From Massilia brevitalea (GTDB taxonomy: Bacteria > Pseudomonadota > Gammaproteobacteria > Burkholderiales > Burkholderiaceae_D): DNA of 64,000 nt. The notes beneath the pieces were generated by a model. The model made no database searches, was not told the origin of the DNA, and was given only the letters and a program-made list of their open reading frames with translations. The position numbers were made by a program, and so were the translations under genes. Every line of letters starts with the position of its first letter. The stretch's first letter is position 1. Positions 53,816-63,695 of the stretch are shown here, piece by piece. The DNA is taken from assembly GCF_030711405.1 (NCBI RefSeq), contig NZ_JAULSI010000009.1:11588-75587 (forward strand), given 5' to 3'.

Positions 53816-54571
53816 ATGAAAGCCGTAGCACCAGGAACCGTTATTTTCCACCGTCATCGCGGGTATGGCGTGATCACCCACGTCAATTTGCTGACCGGGT
53901 GGATTTCCGCGCGTTTCGGCAACGAAGCGCGCACCCTCGACCTGAACCTGTCGAGCGACGAAGTGCAGCACGCCGATGGCGAACCGATCCTGTTCCGCCG
54001 CACTCCGCCCGACCGCATGCCGCACGCGCGCCTGATGGCCGTGGTGCGCGACCTGCACCAGGCCGGCTACCAGAAGCTGTATCTGTACTCGTGGCCGAAG
54101 CCGTCGGGCCTGCACTGGCGCTGGCATCTGTTCACCGGCCAGCGCAACTGGATGCAGCGCTCCTGGCGCGAAGGCTGGTATGGCTCGGGCGCCGAGTACA
54201 ACAACAATCCGGTGATGGGCTGGGGCGATACGCCCGGGGCCACGACCGAGGAGCTGATCCATGCACTGGCCAAATTCGACCCGCAGGGCCTGGCCCAGGC
54301 ACTGGGGCGCGACGAGGATCACACGGCGTGGTTTGCCGACGTGTGCGACTTGCTATTGCCAGGGTACATGTACAGTCTGAACATGGAGCGTCCCGCCGGT
54401 GGCGGGCTGGTCGAGGCGCCGCCGGTGCCGGTCGTGCCGGTGCGTGCGGGCATCAAGCCGTATGCCGGGCCGGACATTGGCTGGCCGCCAGGCTGGGCGG
54501 GGCTATGGACCGGCAGGCATGTGATGCCGGCGCGGCGTATCAAGCTGACCGGTGAGCCGGAATTAGGCTGA
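53816..54571 (+). CDS. Uncharacterised protein with KOW/CarD-like N-terminus
   Basis: The 251-residue protein is not assigned to a known family. Its first 50 residues (PGTVIFHRHRGYGVITHVN...WISARFGNEARTLDL) resemble the small beta-barrel found in CarD, KOW and Tudor-like domains. The middle is aromatic-rich (YLYSWPKPSGLHWRWHLF). No signal peptide is seen. The ATG at 53816 is preferred to a TTG five codons earlier. It is divergent from the asparaginase-like gene. Codon use is like its neighbours. Confidence 0.75.
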   Translation: MKAVAPGTVIFHRHRGYGVITHVNLLTGWISARFGNEARTLDLNLSSDEVQHADGEPILFRRTPPDRMPHARLMAVVRDLHQAGYQKLYLYSWPKPSGLHWRWHLFTGQRNWMQRSWREGWYGSGAEYNNNPVMGWGDTPGATTEELIHALAKFDPQGLAQALGRDEDHTAWFADVCDLLLPGYMYSLNMERPAGGGLVEAPPVPVVPVRAGIKPYAGPDIGWPPGWAGLWTGRHVMPARRIKLTGEPELG

Positions 54572-54598
54572 GCTGGCCATTGGCCCGGATCGCGTAAC

Positions 54599-54628
54599 CC
54601 GTACGGTGGGCACCCTGTGCCCACGCGG
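54599..54628 (+). repeat. REP unit, type B, forward (partner of 54755-54787)
   Basis: CCGTACGGTGGG to CCCACGCGG around CACCCTGTG. It lies 28 bp after the stop of the uncharacterised gene and 126 bp before its inverse partner. Confidence 0.88.
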
Positions 54629-54740
54629 AAGTATGCGCAGTGTTAACGCTGCTTAGGCAGCCAATACCCGCCATTCGCTAAAGCGTCCAAGTGATCATTC
54701 GAGACGTTTCGATTATCCGATTGGTGCGGATGAAATGCCG

Positions 54741-55772
54741 CTAAGCTTGCGCATCGTTCCGCGTGGGCACGGAGTGCCCACCGTACGTTGTCAGCGCTTC
54801 CGGATTCAGGATATTCGTTGGTTTTCCCGCTGCAAAATTCACGATGTTTTCGAACGCGGCCCTGAAATACATCTCGTAACTGTCCTGCTCAACATACCCC
54901 AGGTGCGGTGTTGCCAGCACGGTCGGTATCTTCAACAACTGCGCATCCGGCGCCAGCGGCTCGCTCGTGAACACATCCAGCGCTGCAGCCCCGGGATACC
55001 CACGCCGCAATGCTTCTTCAAGCGCACCTTCCACCACCAGTTCCGCCCGGCTCGTGTTCACGAACAAGGCATCCGGCTTCATGCGCGCCAGATCCTCGGC
55101 AGTCACGATGCCGCGCGTTGCCTCCACCAGCCGCAAGTGCAAGCTCAGCACATCCGCCTCGGCAAACAAAGCCTCGCGCGACGCCGCCGCCGTACACCCA
55201 TCGGCCACTGCTGCGGCCCGGCTCGCTTCGCTCCCCCACACCAGCACTCGCATGCCGAAGACCTTGCCATACCCCGCCACCAGCTTGCCGATCTTGCCGT
55301 AACTCCAGATCCCCAGCGTGCGGCCATGCAGCACCCGTCCCAGCCCGTTCAGCTGCGGATTGACCGACGCCGTCTGCCACGCGCCTTCCTTCAGGTGATT
55401 CGCATACGGAACGATCTTGCGGCTGGCCGCCATGATCAGCGCCCAGGTCAGCTCGGCCGGCGCCACTGGCGAGCCGACACCCTCGGCAATCGCAATGCCG
55501 CGCGCAGTGGCCGCCGCCACATCCACATGTCCGCTGACCTTGCCCGTCTGTGAAATCAGCTTCAAATTCGGCAGCCGGTTCAGCAGCGCCGCCGGCAATG
55601 CCGTGCGCTCGCGGATCAGCACCAGCGCGTCGAAGGGCGCCAGCCGGATCGCCAGCTGTCCCACCCCGCGTGCCGAGGTATTGAACACTTTGACCTCGTG
55701 CCCCTCCAAAATTTTGTAACAGTCGAGACCAGGCACGGCGTTCTGGTAATCGTCAAGAATGGCAATTTTCAT
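54741..55772 (-). CDS. D-2-hydroxyacid dehydrogenase family protein with a REP-derived C-terminus
   Basis: The 343-residue NAD-dependent enzyme of the formate/glycerate dehydrogenase family has the nucleotide-binding loop IWSYGKIGKLVAGYG (first Gly of GxGxxG replaced by Ser) and the catalytic Arg in NTSRAELV, the Glu region, and His in TPHLGYVE. Reaction probably reduces a 2-keto acid; substrate unknown. Residues about 329-339 (TYGGHSVPTRN) are encoded by a type B REP at 54755-54787, so the natural 3' end has been replaced or extended by repeat sequence. The stop lies 12 bp beyond the REP. Confidence 0.9.
   Translation of the reverse strand: MKIAILDDYQNAVPGLDCYKILEGHEVKVFNTSARGVGQLAIRLAPFDALVLIRERTALPAALLNRLPNLKLISQTGKVSGHVDVAAATARGIAIAEGVGSPVAPAELTWALIMAASRKIVPYANHLKEGAWQTASVNPQLNGLGRVLHGRTLGIWSYGKIGKLVAGYGKVFGMRVLVWGSEASRAAAVADGCTAAASREALFAEADVLSLHLRLVEATRGIVTAEDLARMKPDALFVNTSRAELVVEGALEEALRRGYPGAAALDVFTSEPLAPDAQLLKIPTVLATPHLGYVEQDSYEMYFRAAFENIVNFAAGKPTNILNPEALTTYGGHSVPTRNDAQA
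54755..54787 (-). repeat. REP unit, type B, reverse, inside the hydroxyacid dehydrogenase gene
   Basis: CGTTCCGCGTGGG to CCCACCGTACG. It lies in the coding frame of the minus-strand gene and encodes its near-terminal residues. Confidence 0.92.
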
Positions 55773-56118
55773 CGAAGTTAGAAGAAGTTATTGATGAGCA
55801 CGTAAAGGAAGTACACGATCCGGAGAATCGAAAGTAGCCCACTACTTTAGTCAACTATATTTGCTACATTTTTGGCTCCGAAGAGCTTGTGCATGATTTT
55901 CAGGGGTGTACAATCGCCCGAATATTGAGGGTTTGACAGCACGATTGTGTATATCACACAGGCCCAGCAGCACCGTTCCACCCAGCCTCGCGAACGAGGC
56001 TGTCGACACGACCGCCGTACGCCGTGCTCCCATGCGAGCAAAGGGATTCCGAAGCGCAGTCCCTGGCCCACGACGCGATCTGCCGGGACATGACCAGAAT
56101 TCTTTATTGGAGGTACTC
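55773..56118. other. pckG upstream region
   Basis: This 346-bp divergent gap is AT-rich at 55800-55960. A possible plus-strand promoter is TTGTGC (55887-55892) with TACAAT (55909-55914). A hairpin AGCCTCG-CGAA-CGAGGCT (55984-56001) lies in the expected pckG leader. No gene is seen. Confidence 0.4.
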
Positions 56119-57981
56119 ATGAACCAGCCCGTGATGAGCGGCGTCGCCGCCCTGAACGTTCCAGCTTACATCAACCATCAAAAGCTCATCAACTGGGTGG
56201 CAGACATTGCCGCCCTGACGAAGCCCGACGCCATCTACTGGTGCGACGGTTCCGAAGAAGAGTACGACCGCCTGTGCGCACAGATGGTCGAAGCCGGCAC
56301 GATGAAGCGCCTGAACCCTGCACTGCGCCCGAATTCCTACCTGGCCCAGTCCGACCCGTCGGATGTGGCGCGCGTGGAAGACCGCACCTTCATCTGCTCG
56401 AAAACGAAGGAAGAAGCCGGCCCGACCAACAACTGGACCGACCCGGCCGAGATGCGCACCACGCTGAACGGCCTGTTCGACGGCTGCATGGCCGGCCGCA
56501 CCATGTACGTGGTGCCGTTCTCGATGGGCCCGCTGGGTTCGCCGATCGCCCACATCGGCATCGAGCTGTCCGATTCGCCTTATGTTGCCGTCAACATGCG
56601 CATCATGACGCGCATGGGCCGCGCCGTGTACGACGTACTGGGCAACGATGGCGAGTTCGTGCCTTGCGTGCACAGCGTCGGCATGCCGCTGACCCAGGGC
56701 CAGCAAGACGTGCGCTGGCCGTGCAACAGCACCAAGTACATCGTGCACTACCCGGAAACCCGCGAAATCTGGTCCTTCGGCTCGGGCTACGGCGGCAATG
56801 CGCTGCTCGGCAAGAAATGCTTCGCGCTGCGTATCGCCTCGAACATGGGCTACCAGGAAGCGCAGCAAGGCGGCACCGGCTGGCTGGCCGAACACATGCT
56901 GATCCTCGGCGTCGAATCCCCGCAAGGCGACAAGAAATACGTCGCCGCCGCGTTCCCTTCGGCCTGCGGCAAGACCAACTTCGCCATGCTGATTCCGCCT
57001 ACCTCGTTCAATGGCTGGAAAGTCACCACCATCGGCGACGACATCGCCTGGATCAAGCCGGGCGCGGACGGCAAGCTGTACGCCATCAACCCGGAAGCCG
57101 GCTACTTCGGCGTGGCCCCGGGCACCAACGACAAGACCAACTCGAACTGCATGTCTTCGCTGCGCGAGAACGTGATCTTCACCAACGTCGCACTGACCGA
57201 CGACGGCGACGTATGGTGGGAAGGCATGACGAAAGAAGCGCCTGCGCACCTGATCGACTGGCAGGGCAAGGACTGGACCCCGGCGTCCGGCACCAAGGCC
57301 GCCCACCCGAACGCACGCTTTACCGTCGCCGCCACCCAGAACCCGGTGATCGACCCGGCCTGGGACGATCCGGCAGGCGTGCCGATCTCGGCCTTCATCT
57401 TCGGCGGCCGCCGCTCGACCACCGTGCCGCTCGTCACCGAAGCGCGCGACTGGATCGAAGGCGTGTACATGGCCGCGACCATGGGTTCGGAAACCACCGC
57501 CGCCGCTGCCGGCCAGATGGGCGTGGTGCGCCGCGATCCGCTGGCGATGCTGCCTTTCATCGGCTACAACATGAGCGATTATTTCCAGCACTGGCTGGAC
57601 CTGGGCCGCAAAGTGGCCGAGAAGAACGGCGCCGCGCTGCCGAAGATCTTCTGCGTCAACTGGTTCCGTACCGACGAGTCGGGCAACTTCGTGTGGCCGG
57701 GCTACGGCGACAACATGCGCGTGCTGAAGTGGATTTTGGAGCGCACCGAAGGCCAGGCCGGCGGCAGCGAACACCTGTTCGGCACCTCGCCGAACTACGG
57801 CGACCTGAACTGGGATGGCCTGGACTTCACCGAGGCCCAGTTCACGCAGATCACCTCGATCGACCAGGACGCCTGGCGCGAAGAGCTGAAACTGCACACC
57901 GAGCTGTTCGAGAAGCTGTCCTATCACCTGCCGCAAGAGCTGGTGGCGGCCAAGCAGAAGCTGGAACAGCAGCTGGGTTAA
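56119..57981 (+). CDS. pckG: Phosphoenolpyruvate carboxykinase (GTP)
   Basis: The enzyme converts oxaloacetate and GTP to phosphoenolpyruvate, GDP and CO2 and starts gluconeogenesis. The 620-residue protein has the GTP-type P-loop SACGKTN (about 284-290) and the metal-site segment IGDDIAW, then NCMSS and the C-terminal [12 protein letters not shown] lid region. The ATG at 56119 has a strong GGAGG 5 nt upstream. The frame is open back to 55906 but that region is leader. Two hairpins with a final T-run follow the stop. Confidence 0.97.
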   Translation: MNQPVMSGVAALNVPAYINHQKLINWVADIAALTKPDAIYWCDGSEEEYDRLCAQMVEAGTMKRLNPALRPNSYLAQSDPSDVARVEDRTFICSKTKEEAGPTNNWTDPAEMRTTLNGLFDGCMAGRTMYVVPFSMGPLGSPIAHIGIELSDSPYVAVNMRIMTRMGRAVYDVLGNDGEFVPCVHSVGMPLTQGQQDVRWPCNSTKYIVHYPETREIWSFGSGYGGNALLGKKCFALRIASNMGYQEAQQGGTGWLAEHMLILGVESPQGDKKYVAAAFPSACGKTNFAMLIPPTSFNGWKVTTIGDDIAWIKPGADGKLYAINPEAGYFGVAPGTNDKTNSNCMSSLRENVIFTNVALTDDGDVWWEGMTKEAPAHLIDWQGKDWTPASGTKAAHPNARFTVAATQNPVIDPAWDDPAGVPISAFIFGGRRSTTVPLVTEARDWIEGVYMAATMGSETTAAAAGQMGVVRRDPLAMLPFIGYNMSDYFQHWLDLGRKVAEKNGAALPKIFCVNWFRTDESGNFVWPGYGDNMRVLKWILERTEGQAGGSEHLFGTSPNYGDLNWDGLDFTEAQFTQITSIDQDAWREELKLHTELFEKLSYHLPQELVAAKQKLEQQLG

Positions 57982-58044
57982 GAAAGTAAAAGCAGTGGGG
58001 GAGAGACGGCCGGCTCACGTAAGCCGGCCGCACAAAACGAAGGA

Positions 58045-58068
58045 GGGGACGGGCACTTGCCTGTCCCC
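58045..58068 (+). terminator. Intrinsic terminator of pckG
   Basis: The stem GGGGACGGGC/GCCTGTCCCC (one G-T pair) with a 4-nt loop is followed by nine T residues. A second palindrome (CGGCCGGCTC..., 58004-58030) precedes it. Confidence 0.88.
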
Positions 58069-58106
58069 TTTTTTTCTTTTGGCGGCGAATGCATGCACGC
58101 GATGTT

Positions 58107-58189
58107 GTAGGGTGGGTTCTTGAACCCACGCGGTACGTCGGTTGAGCAGTCAAACAATCGGAATCGGTGGGTTCGAGAACCCACCCTAC
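58107..58189. repeat. REP pair, type A (forward 58107-58133, reverse 58166-58189)
   Basis: The loops are TTCTTGAA and TTCGAGAA. The reverse unit ends CCACCCTAC, whose last bases lie at the stop codon of the minus-strand P-loop gene (TAG, 58186-58188). Confidence 0.88.
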
Positions 58190-58659
58190 AGTGTGGTGAC
58201 TTCGGTCTTGTTGCCGCCGAACCCATCGAAGATCTGCCGGTGCCGCGCATACGACATCGCATCGTCCCGTGAGTAATAGCCTGCCACCCACTCCAGCAGG
58301 AAGCCCAGCTTGCTCTGCTGCGCCTCCATCGACGCATACTTGTGCGGTTCCCACGGCCGCCGGCGGTTGTTCTCCAGGCAGGTTTCCAGCCCCGGATTCA
58401 TGAACACCAGTTCCGAGCAATAGGGCAGGGCAGCTTCCACCAGGTCGCCATAACAGCCTTCCGCCACCCAGCTCTCGTTGCCTTCGACAAAAGCCAGCAG
58501 CTCGGCGCGCACTTGTTCCGGGGCACGCGGCACGGCAATCTGGCCCGGTTCCCAGACGATGGTGTCGAGGTCGAGATGCACCAGCCCATGCTGCGCTGCC
58601 AGCGCCTCTGCACGGTGCGATTTGCCCGATCCCGAATTGCCCATGATGAGTACGCGCAT
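58186..58659 (-). CDS. Small P-loop NTPase, adenylate/shikimate-kinase-like
   Basis: The 157-residue protein has an N-terminal Walker A GNSGSGKS (7-14) followed by LDLDTIVWEPG, the order seen in small nucleoside or shikimate-type kinases and AAA-family topology modulation proteins (FlaR-like). The rest carries the acceptor-side segment VAEGCYGDLV and a basic lid-like region ENNRRRPWEPH. The substrate is unknown. Its stop codon is supplied by the edge of a REP unit. It follows the DUF2214 gene by 6 bp, so they form an operon. Confidence 0.82.
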   Translation of the reverse strand: MRVLIMGNSGSGKSHRAEALAAQHGLVHLDLDTIVWEPGQIAVPRAPEQVRAELLAFVEGNESWVAEGCYGDLVEAALPYCSELVFMNPGLETCLENNRRRPWEPHKYASMEAQQSKLGFLLEWVAGYYSRDDAMSYARHRQIFDGFGGNKTEVTTL

Positions 58660-58665
58660 ACGGGC

Positions 58666-59127
58666 TCAGCCGGCGCCGTAGCCAACGCCACGCGCCATCA
58701 TCGCGGCAAAGACCGGAATGAGCGCGAAGACGTGGAGTTCGATCAGCAGCCAGCGGCGCAGCTTGGCGATTTCCGGCAGCGTTGGCACGAAAGCGGCGTT
58801 CGCCTTCAGCGATTTTTGCCAGGCCAGGATGCGCATGGTTGGCTTGATTGAAATGAGGCCGACCACGGCAAAGGCGGCGATCTTGGCCCAGAAGGCATGG
58901 TTGTGCAGGTAGAAGTCGGGACCCTTGGCGCCGTACCAGACGCGTACGAAACCGACGACCAGGATCGCCATCGCCAGCATGCCGTAGAAGAAGTCGAAGC
59001 GGCCGAGCAGTTTGACCGTTTGCGGCGACATGGTCGAGGATCGCATCAGCGCCAGCTCGGCGGCCAGCACGGCGGCGAGACCGAAGACGATCAGGTGGTG
59101 GACGATGGCCAGCAGGAGGTCGGTCAT
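58666..59127 (-). CDS. DUF2214 family integral membrane protein
   Basis: The 153-residue protein has four hydrophobic helices (about 5-27, 45-65, 82-100 and 125-148) and the family motifs FFYGMLAMAILVVGFVRVWYGAKG (core: RVWYGAKG) and HNHAFWAKIA. Function unknown. It is the first gene of a two-gene operon with the P-loop protein. Confidence 0.87.
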   Translation of the reverse strand: MTDLLLAIVHHLIVFGLAAVLAAELALMRSSTMSPQTVKLLGRFDFFYGMLAMAILVVGFVRVWYGAKGPDFYLHNHAFWAKIAAFAVVGLISIKPTMRILAWQKSLKANAAFVPTLPEIAKLRRWLLIELHVFALIPVFAAMMARGVGYGAG

Positions 59128-59201
59128 GGCGGGAGCGCGACAGTGAAAGTGTGTTCAATGTCTGCTTGTATTGTTAGCGTGTCAAGGCAAACCGGTGAGC
59201 T

Positions 59202-59345
59202 GTAGGGTGGGCACTTGTGCCCACGCGGACTCAACCTTGGTGACCCTGTGGAGGCGTTGGGGACCACTCAACCGGTGTACCGCGTGGGCTCAAGAGCCCA
59301 CCCTACGAACTGCATCGAACGGTAGGGTGGGTTCTCGAACCCACC
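59202..59345. repeat. REP triplet, type A (59202-59228 forward, 59280-59306 reverse, 59322-59345 forward)
   Basis: Three units with loops CACTTGTG, CTCAAGAG and TTCTCGAA. They fill the intergenic space between the DUF2214 start and the uvrA stop. Confidence 0.87.
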
Positions 59346-59377
59346 ATCAGCCCAGCAGCCATGGCGCCAATAAAAAA

Positions 59378-59397
59378 GGCAGAGCCGCAGCTCTGCC
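59378..59397 (-). terminator. Intrinsic terminator of uvrA
   Basis: The stem GGCAGAGC/GCTCTGCC with a 4-nt loop is followed on the minus strand by six T residues. Confidence 0.9.
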
Positions 59398-59423
59398 TTT
59401 TCACGCATCAACGACGCCGGTGA

Positions 59424-62273
59424 TTACTGCACCAGCAACGGCTTCAGGTACTTGCCCGTCACACTGGCCGGATTCTCGGCCACGTCTTCCGGCGTCCCGG
59501 TCGCGACAATCGTGCCGCCGCCAGCGCCACCTTCCGGCCCCAGGTCGACAATCCAGTCCGCCGTCTTGATCACATCCAGGTTGTGCTCGATGATCGCGAG
59601 CGTGTTGCCCTGGTCGCGCAAACGGTGGATCACCTTCAGCAGCAAGTCGATGTCGGCAAAGTGCAAACCAGTGGTCGGCTCGTCCAGGATGTACAGCGTC
59701 CGCCCGGTATCGCGCTTCGACAATTCCAGCGACAGTTTCACGCGCTGCGCTTCGCCACCCGACAGGGTTGTCGCGCTCTGGCCCAGCTTGATGTAGCCGA
59801 GGCCCACATCCAGCAGGGTCTGCAGCTTGCGGGCAATCACCGGCACCGGCTTGAAGAACTCGTGCGCGTCCTCGACCGTCATCTCGAGCACTTCGGTGAT
59901 GTTCTTGCCCTTGTACTGCACTTCCAGCGTTTCGCGGTTGTAGCGCTTGCCATGGCAAACATCGCACGGCACATACACGTCCGGCAGGAAGTGCATCTCG
60001 ACCTTGATCACGCCATCGCCCTGGCAGGCTTCGCAGCGGCCGCCCTTCACGTTGAACGAGAAGCGGCCCGCCGAGTAGCCACGTTCCTTGGCCGTCGGCA
60101 CCGTCGCGAACAGATCGCGGATCGGGGTGAACACGCCGGTGTAAGTGGCCGGGTTCGAACGCGGGGTGCGGCCGATCGGCGCCTGGTCGACGGAAATGAC
60201 TTTATCGAAATGCTCCAGGCCGAAGATCGCATCGTGCGGCGCCGGTTCGGTCTGCGAGCCGTACAGGTGGCGCGAGAGGGCCGGGTACAGCGTGTCGTTG
60301 ATCAGCGTCGATTTACCGGAACCCGAGACACCCGTCACGCAGGTCATCAAGCCGACCGGCAGCGTCAGGGTCTGCTTCTTGAGGTTGTTGCCGGTGGCAT
60401 TCGTGATCACCAGCTGGCGCTCTTCGTTGGCCGGGGTACGCTTCTTCGGCACGTGGATCTTGCGGCGGCCGTCCAGGTATTGCGCCGTCACCGAATGCTC
60501 GTTGGCCATGATTTCTTCCAACGTACCTTCGGCAATGACCACGCCGCCATGCACGCCGGCGCCCGGACCCATGTCGACGATGTAGTCGGCGGTACGGATC
60601 GCGTCTTCGTCGTGCTCGACCACCAGCACGCTGTTGCCGATGTCGCGCAGATGCTTCAGCGTGGCGATCAGGCGGTCGTTGTCGCGCTGGTGCAGGCCGA
60701 TCGACGGTTCATCGAGCACGTACATGACGCCGGTCAGGCCGGAACCGATCTGCGACGCCAGGCGGATACGCTGGGCTTCGCCACCCGACAAGGTATCGGC
60801 GCTGCGGTCGAGCGACAGGTAATCGAGGCCGACGTTGTTCAGGAACTTCAGGCGCGCAATGATTTCCTTGATGACGCGCTCGGCGATATCGCGCTTGGCG
60901 CCGGTCAGTTCGAGCGACTCGAAGTAATCGAGCGTCTCGCGCAGCGGACGGTCCGACACTTCATAGATCGCGCGCTGCTGGACGCCCTGGCCAATCTTGA
61001 CGAAACGCGCTTCGGTACGCAGGCGTGCACCCTCGCAGGCCGGGCAGCGCTTTTCGTTGATGAACTTGGCCAGCTCTTCCTTGACCGCCATCGAATCGGT
61101 CTCGCGGTAGCGGCGCTGCAAATTGTTCACCACGCCTTCGAAGGTGTGCTCGCGGATTACCGTGCGGCCGCGCTCGTTCACATAGGTGAACGGAATCGAG
61201 GTCTTGCCGGAACCGAACATCACGGCTTCCTGGGCATTCTTCGGCAGCTTTTCGAACGGCGTGTCGAGGTCGAAGTCGTAGTAGGCCGCCAGGTTCGACA
61301 GCATCTGGAAATAGAACTGGTTGCGGCGGTCCCAGCCCTTCACGGCGCCAGACGCCAGCGACAGGTTAGGGAAGGCAACGATGCGCTTTGGATCGAAGAA
61401 CTCGATATGGCCCAGGCCGTCGCACTCCGAGCAGGCGCCCATCGGGTTGTTGAACGAGAACAGGCGCGGCTCGAGTTCCTGCAGCGAGTAGCCGCAGACG
61501 TTACAGGCGAACTTGTTCGAGAAGACGGTTTCCTTCTCGGTGTCCATTTCGTAGGCAACAGCGCGGCCATCTGCCAAGCGCAATGCCGTCTCGAAGCTCT
61601 CGGCCACGCGCTGCTTGATCTCGGCATTCACCTTCACGCGGTCGATGACGACGTCGATCGAGTGCTTTTCGGTTTTTTTCAGCTTCGGCAGCTCGTCGAT
61701 CTCGTAGATCTTTGCCGGGTTCACGCCGCTCTGGATGCGGAAGCGCACGAAACCTTGCGCCTGCATCGACGCGAACAAATCGCCATGCTCGCCCTTGCGG
61801 CCGGCCACGACCGGCGCCAGGATCATCAGCTTGGTGCCTTCCGGCATGGCCAGCACGGCATCGACCATCTGCGACACGGTCTGGGCAGCGAGCGGCTCGT
61901 GCGGGTGCTGCGGGCAATACGGCGTGCCGACACGTGCGTACAGCAGACGCAGGTAGTCATGGATTTCGGTCACGGTGCCCACCGTCGAACGCGGATTGTG
62001 CGACGTTGCCTTCTGCTCGATGGAAATCGCCGGCGACAGGCCTTCGATCAGGTCGACGTCGGGCTTTTCCATCAACTGCAGGAACTGGCGCGCGTAGGCC
62101 GACAGCGACTCGACGTAGCGGCGCTGGCCTTCGGCGTACAAGGTGTCGAAGGCGAGCGAAGACTTGCCCGAGCCCGACAGGCCGGTGATGACGATTAGCT
62201 TGTTACGCGGCAGGTCGAGATTGATGTTCTTCAGATTGTGCGTGCGGGCACCACGAATACGAATTTCTTCCAT
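59424..62273 (-). CDS. uvrA: Excinuclease ABC subunit UvrA
   Basis: UvrA is the damage-recognising ATPase of nucleotide excision repair. The 949-residue product has two ABC ATPase modules, each with a Walker A (GLSGSGKS near 33, GVSGSGKS near 655) and an LSGGE signature (LSGGEAQR, twice), plus three paired CxxC zinc sites ([35 protein letters not shown]). Length and domain order are normal. The start ATG is at 62273. It is divergent from ssb, the arrangement also seen in enterobacteria. Confidence 0.98.
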   Translation of the reverse strand: MEEIRIRGARTHNLKNINLDLPRNKLIVITGLSGSGKSSLAFDTLYAEGQRRYVESLSAYARQFLQLMEKPDVDLIEGLSPAISIEQKATSHNPRSTVGTVTEIHDYLRLLYARVGTPYCPQHPHEPLAAQTVSQMVDAVLAMPEGTKLMILAPVVAGRKGEHGDLFASMQAQGFVRFRIQSGVNPAKIYEIDELPKLKKTEKHSIDVVIDRVKVNAEIKQRVAESFETALRLADGRAVAYEMDTEKETVFSNKFACNVCGYSLQELEPRLFSFNNPMGACSECDGLGHIEFFDPKRIVAFPNLSLASGAVKGWDRRNQFYFQMLSNLAAYYDFDLDTPFEKLPKNAQEAVMFGSGKTSIPFTYVNERGRTVIREHTFEGVVNNLQRRYRETDSMAVKEELAKFINEKRCPACEGARLRTEARFVKIGQGVQQRAIYEVSDRPLRETLDYFESLELTGAKRDIAERVIKEIIARLKFLNNVGLDYLSLDRSADTLSGGEAQRIRLASQIGSGLTGVMYVLDEPSIGLHQRDNDRLIATLKHLRDIGNSVLVVEHDEDAIRTADYIVDMGPGAGVHGGVVIAEGTLEEIMANEHSVTAQYLDGRRKIHVPKKRTPANEERQLVITNATGNNLKKQTLTLPVGLMTCVTGVSGSGKSTLINDTLYPALSRHLYGSQTEPAPHDAIFGLEHFDKVISVDQAPIGRTPRSNPATYTGVFTPIRDLFATVPTAKERGYSAGRFSFNVKGGRCEACQGDGVIKVEMHFLPDVYVPCDVCHGKRYNRETLEVQYKGKNITEVLEMTVEDAHEFFKPVPVIARKLQTLLDVGLGYIKLGQSATTLSGGEAQRVKLSLELSKRDTGRTLYILDEPTTGLHFADIDLLLKVIHRLRDQGNTLAIIEHNLDVIKTADWIVDLGPEGGAGGGTIVATGTPEDVAENPASVTGKYLKPLLVQ

Positions 62274-62731
62274 TGGTTTTTTGGCAGGCTTTCTGTAAGT
62301 TTGTGCGGGCCGCGCACGATACTGTCGCGCTTGCGGGCCAATCGAGGGGAATCTGCTAGTTTAGCGCTTTTTTGCTTCGGCTGTACGTTTATCCAGTGGT
62401 GGTGTACCAGCGATGGCAAGCTGGCATATCGCACTGGCAAGTGTTCCTTAACGCACGCGACCGCTTCGGATGCATATGTGCCGTTTCAAGGCCGCTTCAA
62501 TGGCAAACCCTTCAGAATCCGAAAAAAAATTTTGATAACGCCGGTTTTGGGGCCCACCACATGGGTGAAACCGGGGCCTGATCGCACGCCTCCAAGCGTT
62601 TGTCGGACCGCAAAAAATCCTCTTTAACTCAGGCGGCAACAGCCCCATAATAGCGAGCTGCATCACCCCAGTTCCCTGGCGCCTAGTCATCAAGCAGAGC
62701 CAGGGCTCACACAATCTGAAGGAGTCACACC
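62274..62731. other. uvrA-ssb divergent intergenic region
   Basis: This 458-bp region should hold the promoters of both genes. One near-match to a LexA box (62381-62396) is seen. The rest holds no gene or repeat that can be named; short open frames in it look random. Confidence 0.5.
62381..62396. promoter_or_regulatory. Possible LexA box between uvrA and ssb
   Basis: CTGT-N8-CCAG differs from the consensus CTGT-N8-ACAG in one base. Position between the two SOS-associated genes makes it plausible, but the match is imperfect. Confidence 0.35.
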
Positions 62732-63235
62732 ATGGCATCAGTCAACAAGGTCATCATCGTCGGCAACCTCGGCCGCGATCCGGAAATCCGCTACATGCCG
62801 AGCGGCGACGCCATCGCGAACATCGCGGTCGCCACCTCGTTCAAGTCGAAGGACCGCAACACCGGCGAGCAAAAAGAGCTGACCGAATGGCACCGCATCT
62901 CGTTCTTCGGCCGCCTGGCTGAAATCGTCGGCCAGTACCTGAAAAAAGGTTCGTCGGTCTACGTCGAAGGCCGCCTGCAAACCCGCAAGTACACCGACAA
63001 GGACGGCATCGAGCGCTACGCTACCGATATCGTTGCCGAAAACATGCAGATGCTGGGCGGTCGCCAGGGCATGGGCGGCAACGACATGGGCATGGATGAT
63101 GGCGGCGGCTATGACGCGCCACAGCAGCAACAGCGTCCGGCGCCACGCCAGGCGCCTCCGGCACCGGCAGCGCGTCCGCAGCCACAGCGTCCGGCACCGA
63201 ACTTCTCGGATATGGACGACGATATTCCGTTCTAA
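62732..63235 (+). CDS. ssb: Single-stranded DNA-binding protein
   Basis: SSB coats single-stranded DNA during replication and repair. The 167-residue product has an N-terminal OB-fold (about 1-110; [22 protein letters not shown]), a flexible linker rich in Gln, Pro and Gly (about 110-155) and the acidic tip DMDDDIPF that docks partner proteins. The ATG at 62732 has GAAGGAG upstream. A strong terminator follows 25 bp after the stop. Confidence 0.98.
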   Translation: MASVNKVIIVGNLGRDPEIRYMPSGDAIANIAVATSFKSKDRNTGEQKELTEWHRISFFGRLAEIVGQYLKKGSSVYVEGRLQTRKYTDKDGIERYATDIVAENMQMLGGRQGMGGNDMGMDDGGGYDAPQQQQRPAPRQAPPAPAARPQPQRPAPNFSDMDDDIPF

Positions 63236-63260
63236 GCCGAATCGCTTATGAAGAAAACAA

Positions 63261-63286
63261 AGCCTGCAGTCACCCGACTGCAGGCT
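63261..63286 (+). terminator. Intrinsic terminator of ssb
   Basis: The 10-bp stem AGCCTGCAGT/ACTGCAGGCT with a 6-nt loop is followed by six T residues. Confidence 0.93.
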
Positions 63287-63364
63287 TTTTTCTTGTCGGG
63301 CGAGCAAAAACACAACAGCTGAGCCAACGGCCTGAGGTGGCACAATACCTCCCACCCGTGTACC

Positions 63365-63556
63365 ATGCCGGCTTGGGTGCGCTTCTTTCTCTCCGAAAGA
63401 GCGTTAAACGGGAAGCCGGTGAATCTGCGACGTCGTACATACGCAGCCATTCCGGCGCAGCCCCCGCTGCTGTAAGCCTGACGACTCCGTCACACGCCAC
63501 TGCGCTTTGCGCGGGAAGGCACGGGGAAGGATGAAGGCGAGCCAGAATACCGGCCC
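63365..63556 (+). ncRNA. Cobalamin (B12) riboswitch upstream of cbiM
   Basis: The region carries the conserved landmarks in order: GGGAAGCCGGTGAAT, CCGGCGCAGCCCCCGCTGCTGTAA and the B12 box GCCACTG (63496-63502), then GGGAAGGCAC and GATG...GAGCCAG. The outer helix is closed by GCCGG (63367-63371) with CCGGC (63550-63554). The cbiM start is 140 bp downstream. It should switch off cobalt uptake when adenosylcobalamin is abundant. Confidence 0.92.
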
Positions 63557-63695
63557 GAATCGCCAGCATCATTCCCCGGGGTGACGGGAAGCCGATGTCG
63601 ACCGGCTTCGCGTATCCATTCCCGAATCCCCGTCGTCCGTCCGCTTCTGCCTCTCCGCATGGTGCATTTATCGACCATTCGACGGGAGGTTTCGA

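Noticed and set aside
55933..55955. Second pckG promoter (TTGACA with TATATC)
   Set aside because: The spacer is only 11 bp, too short for a functional pair.
62238..62627. 129-codon open frame between uvrA and ssb
   Set aside because: It overlaps the uvrA start, has no RBS or recognisable domain, and looks like random sequence.
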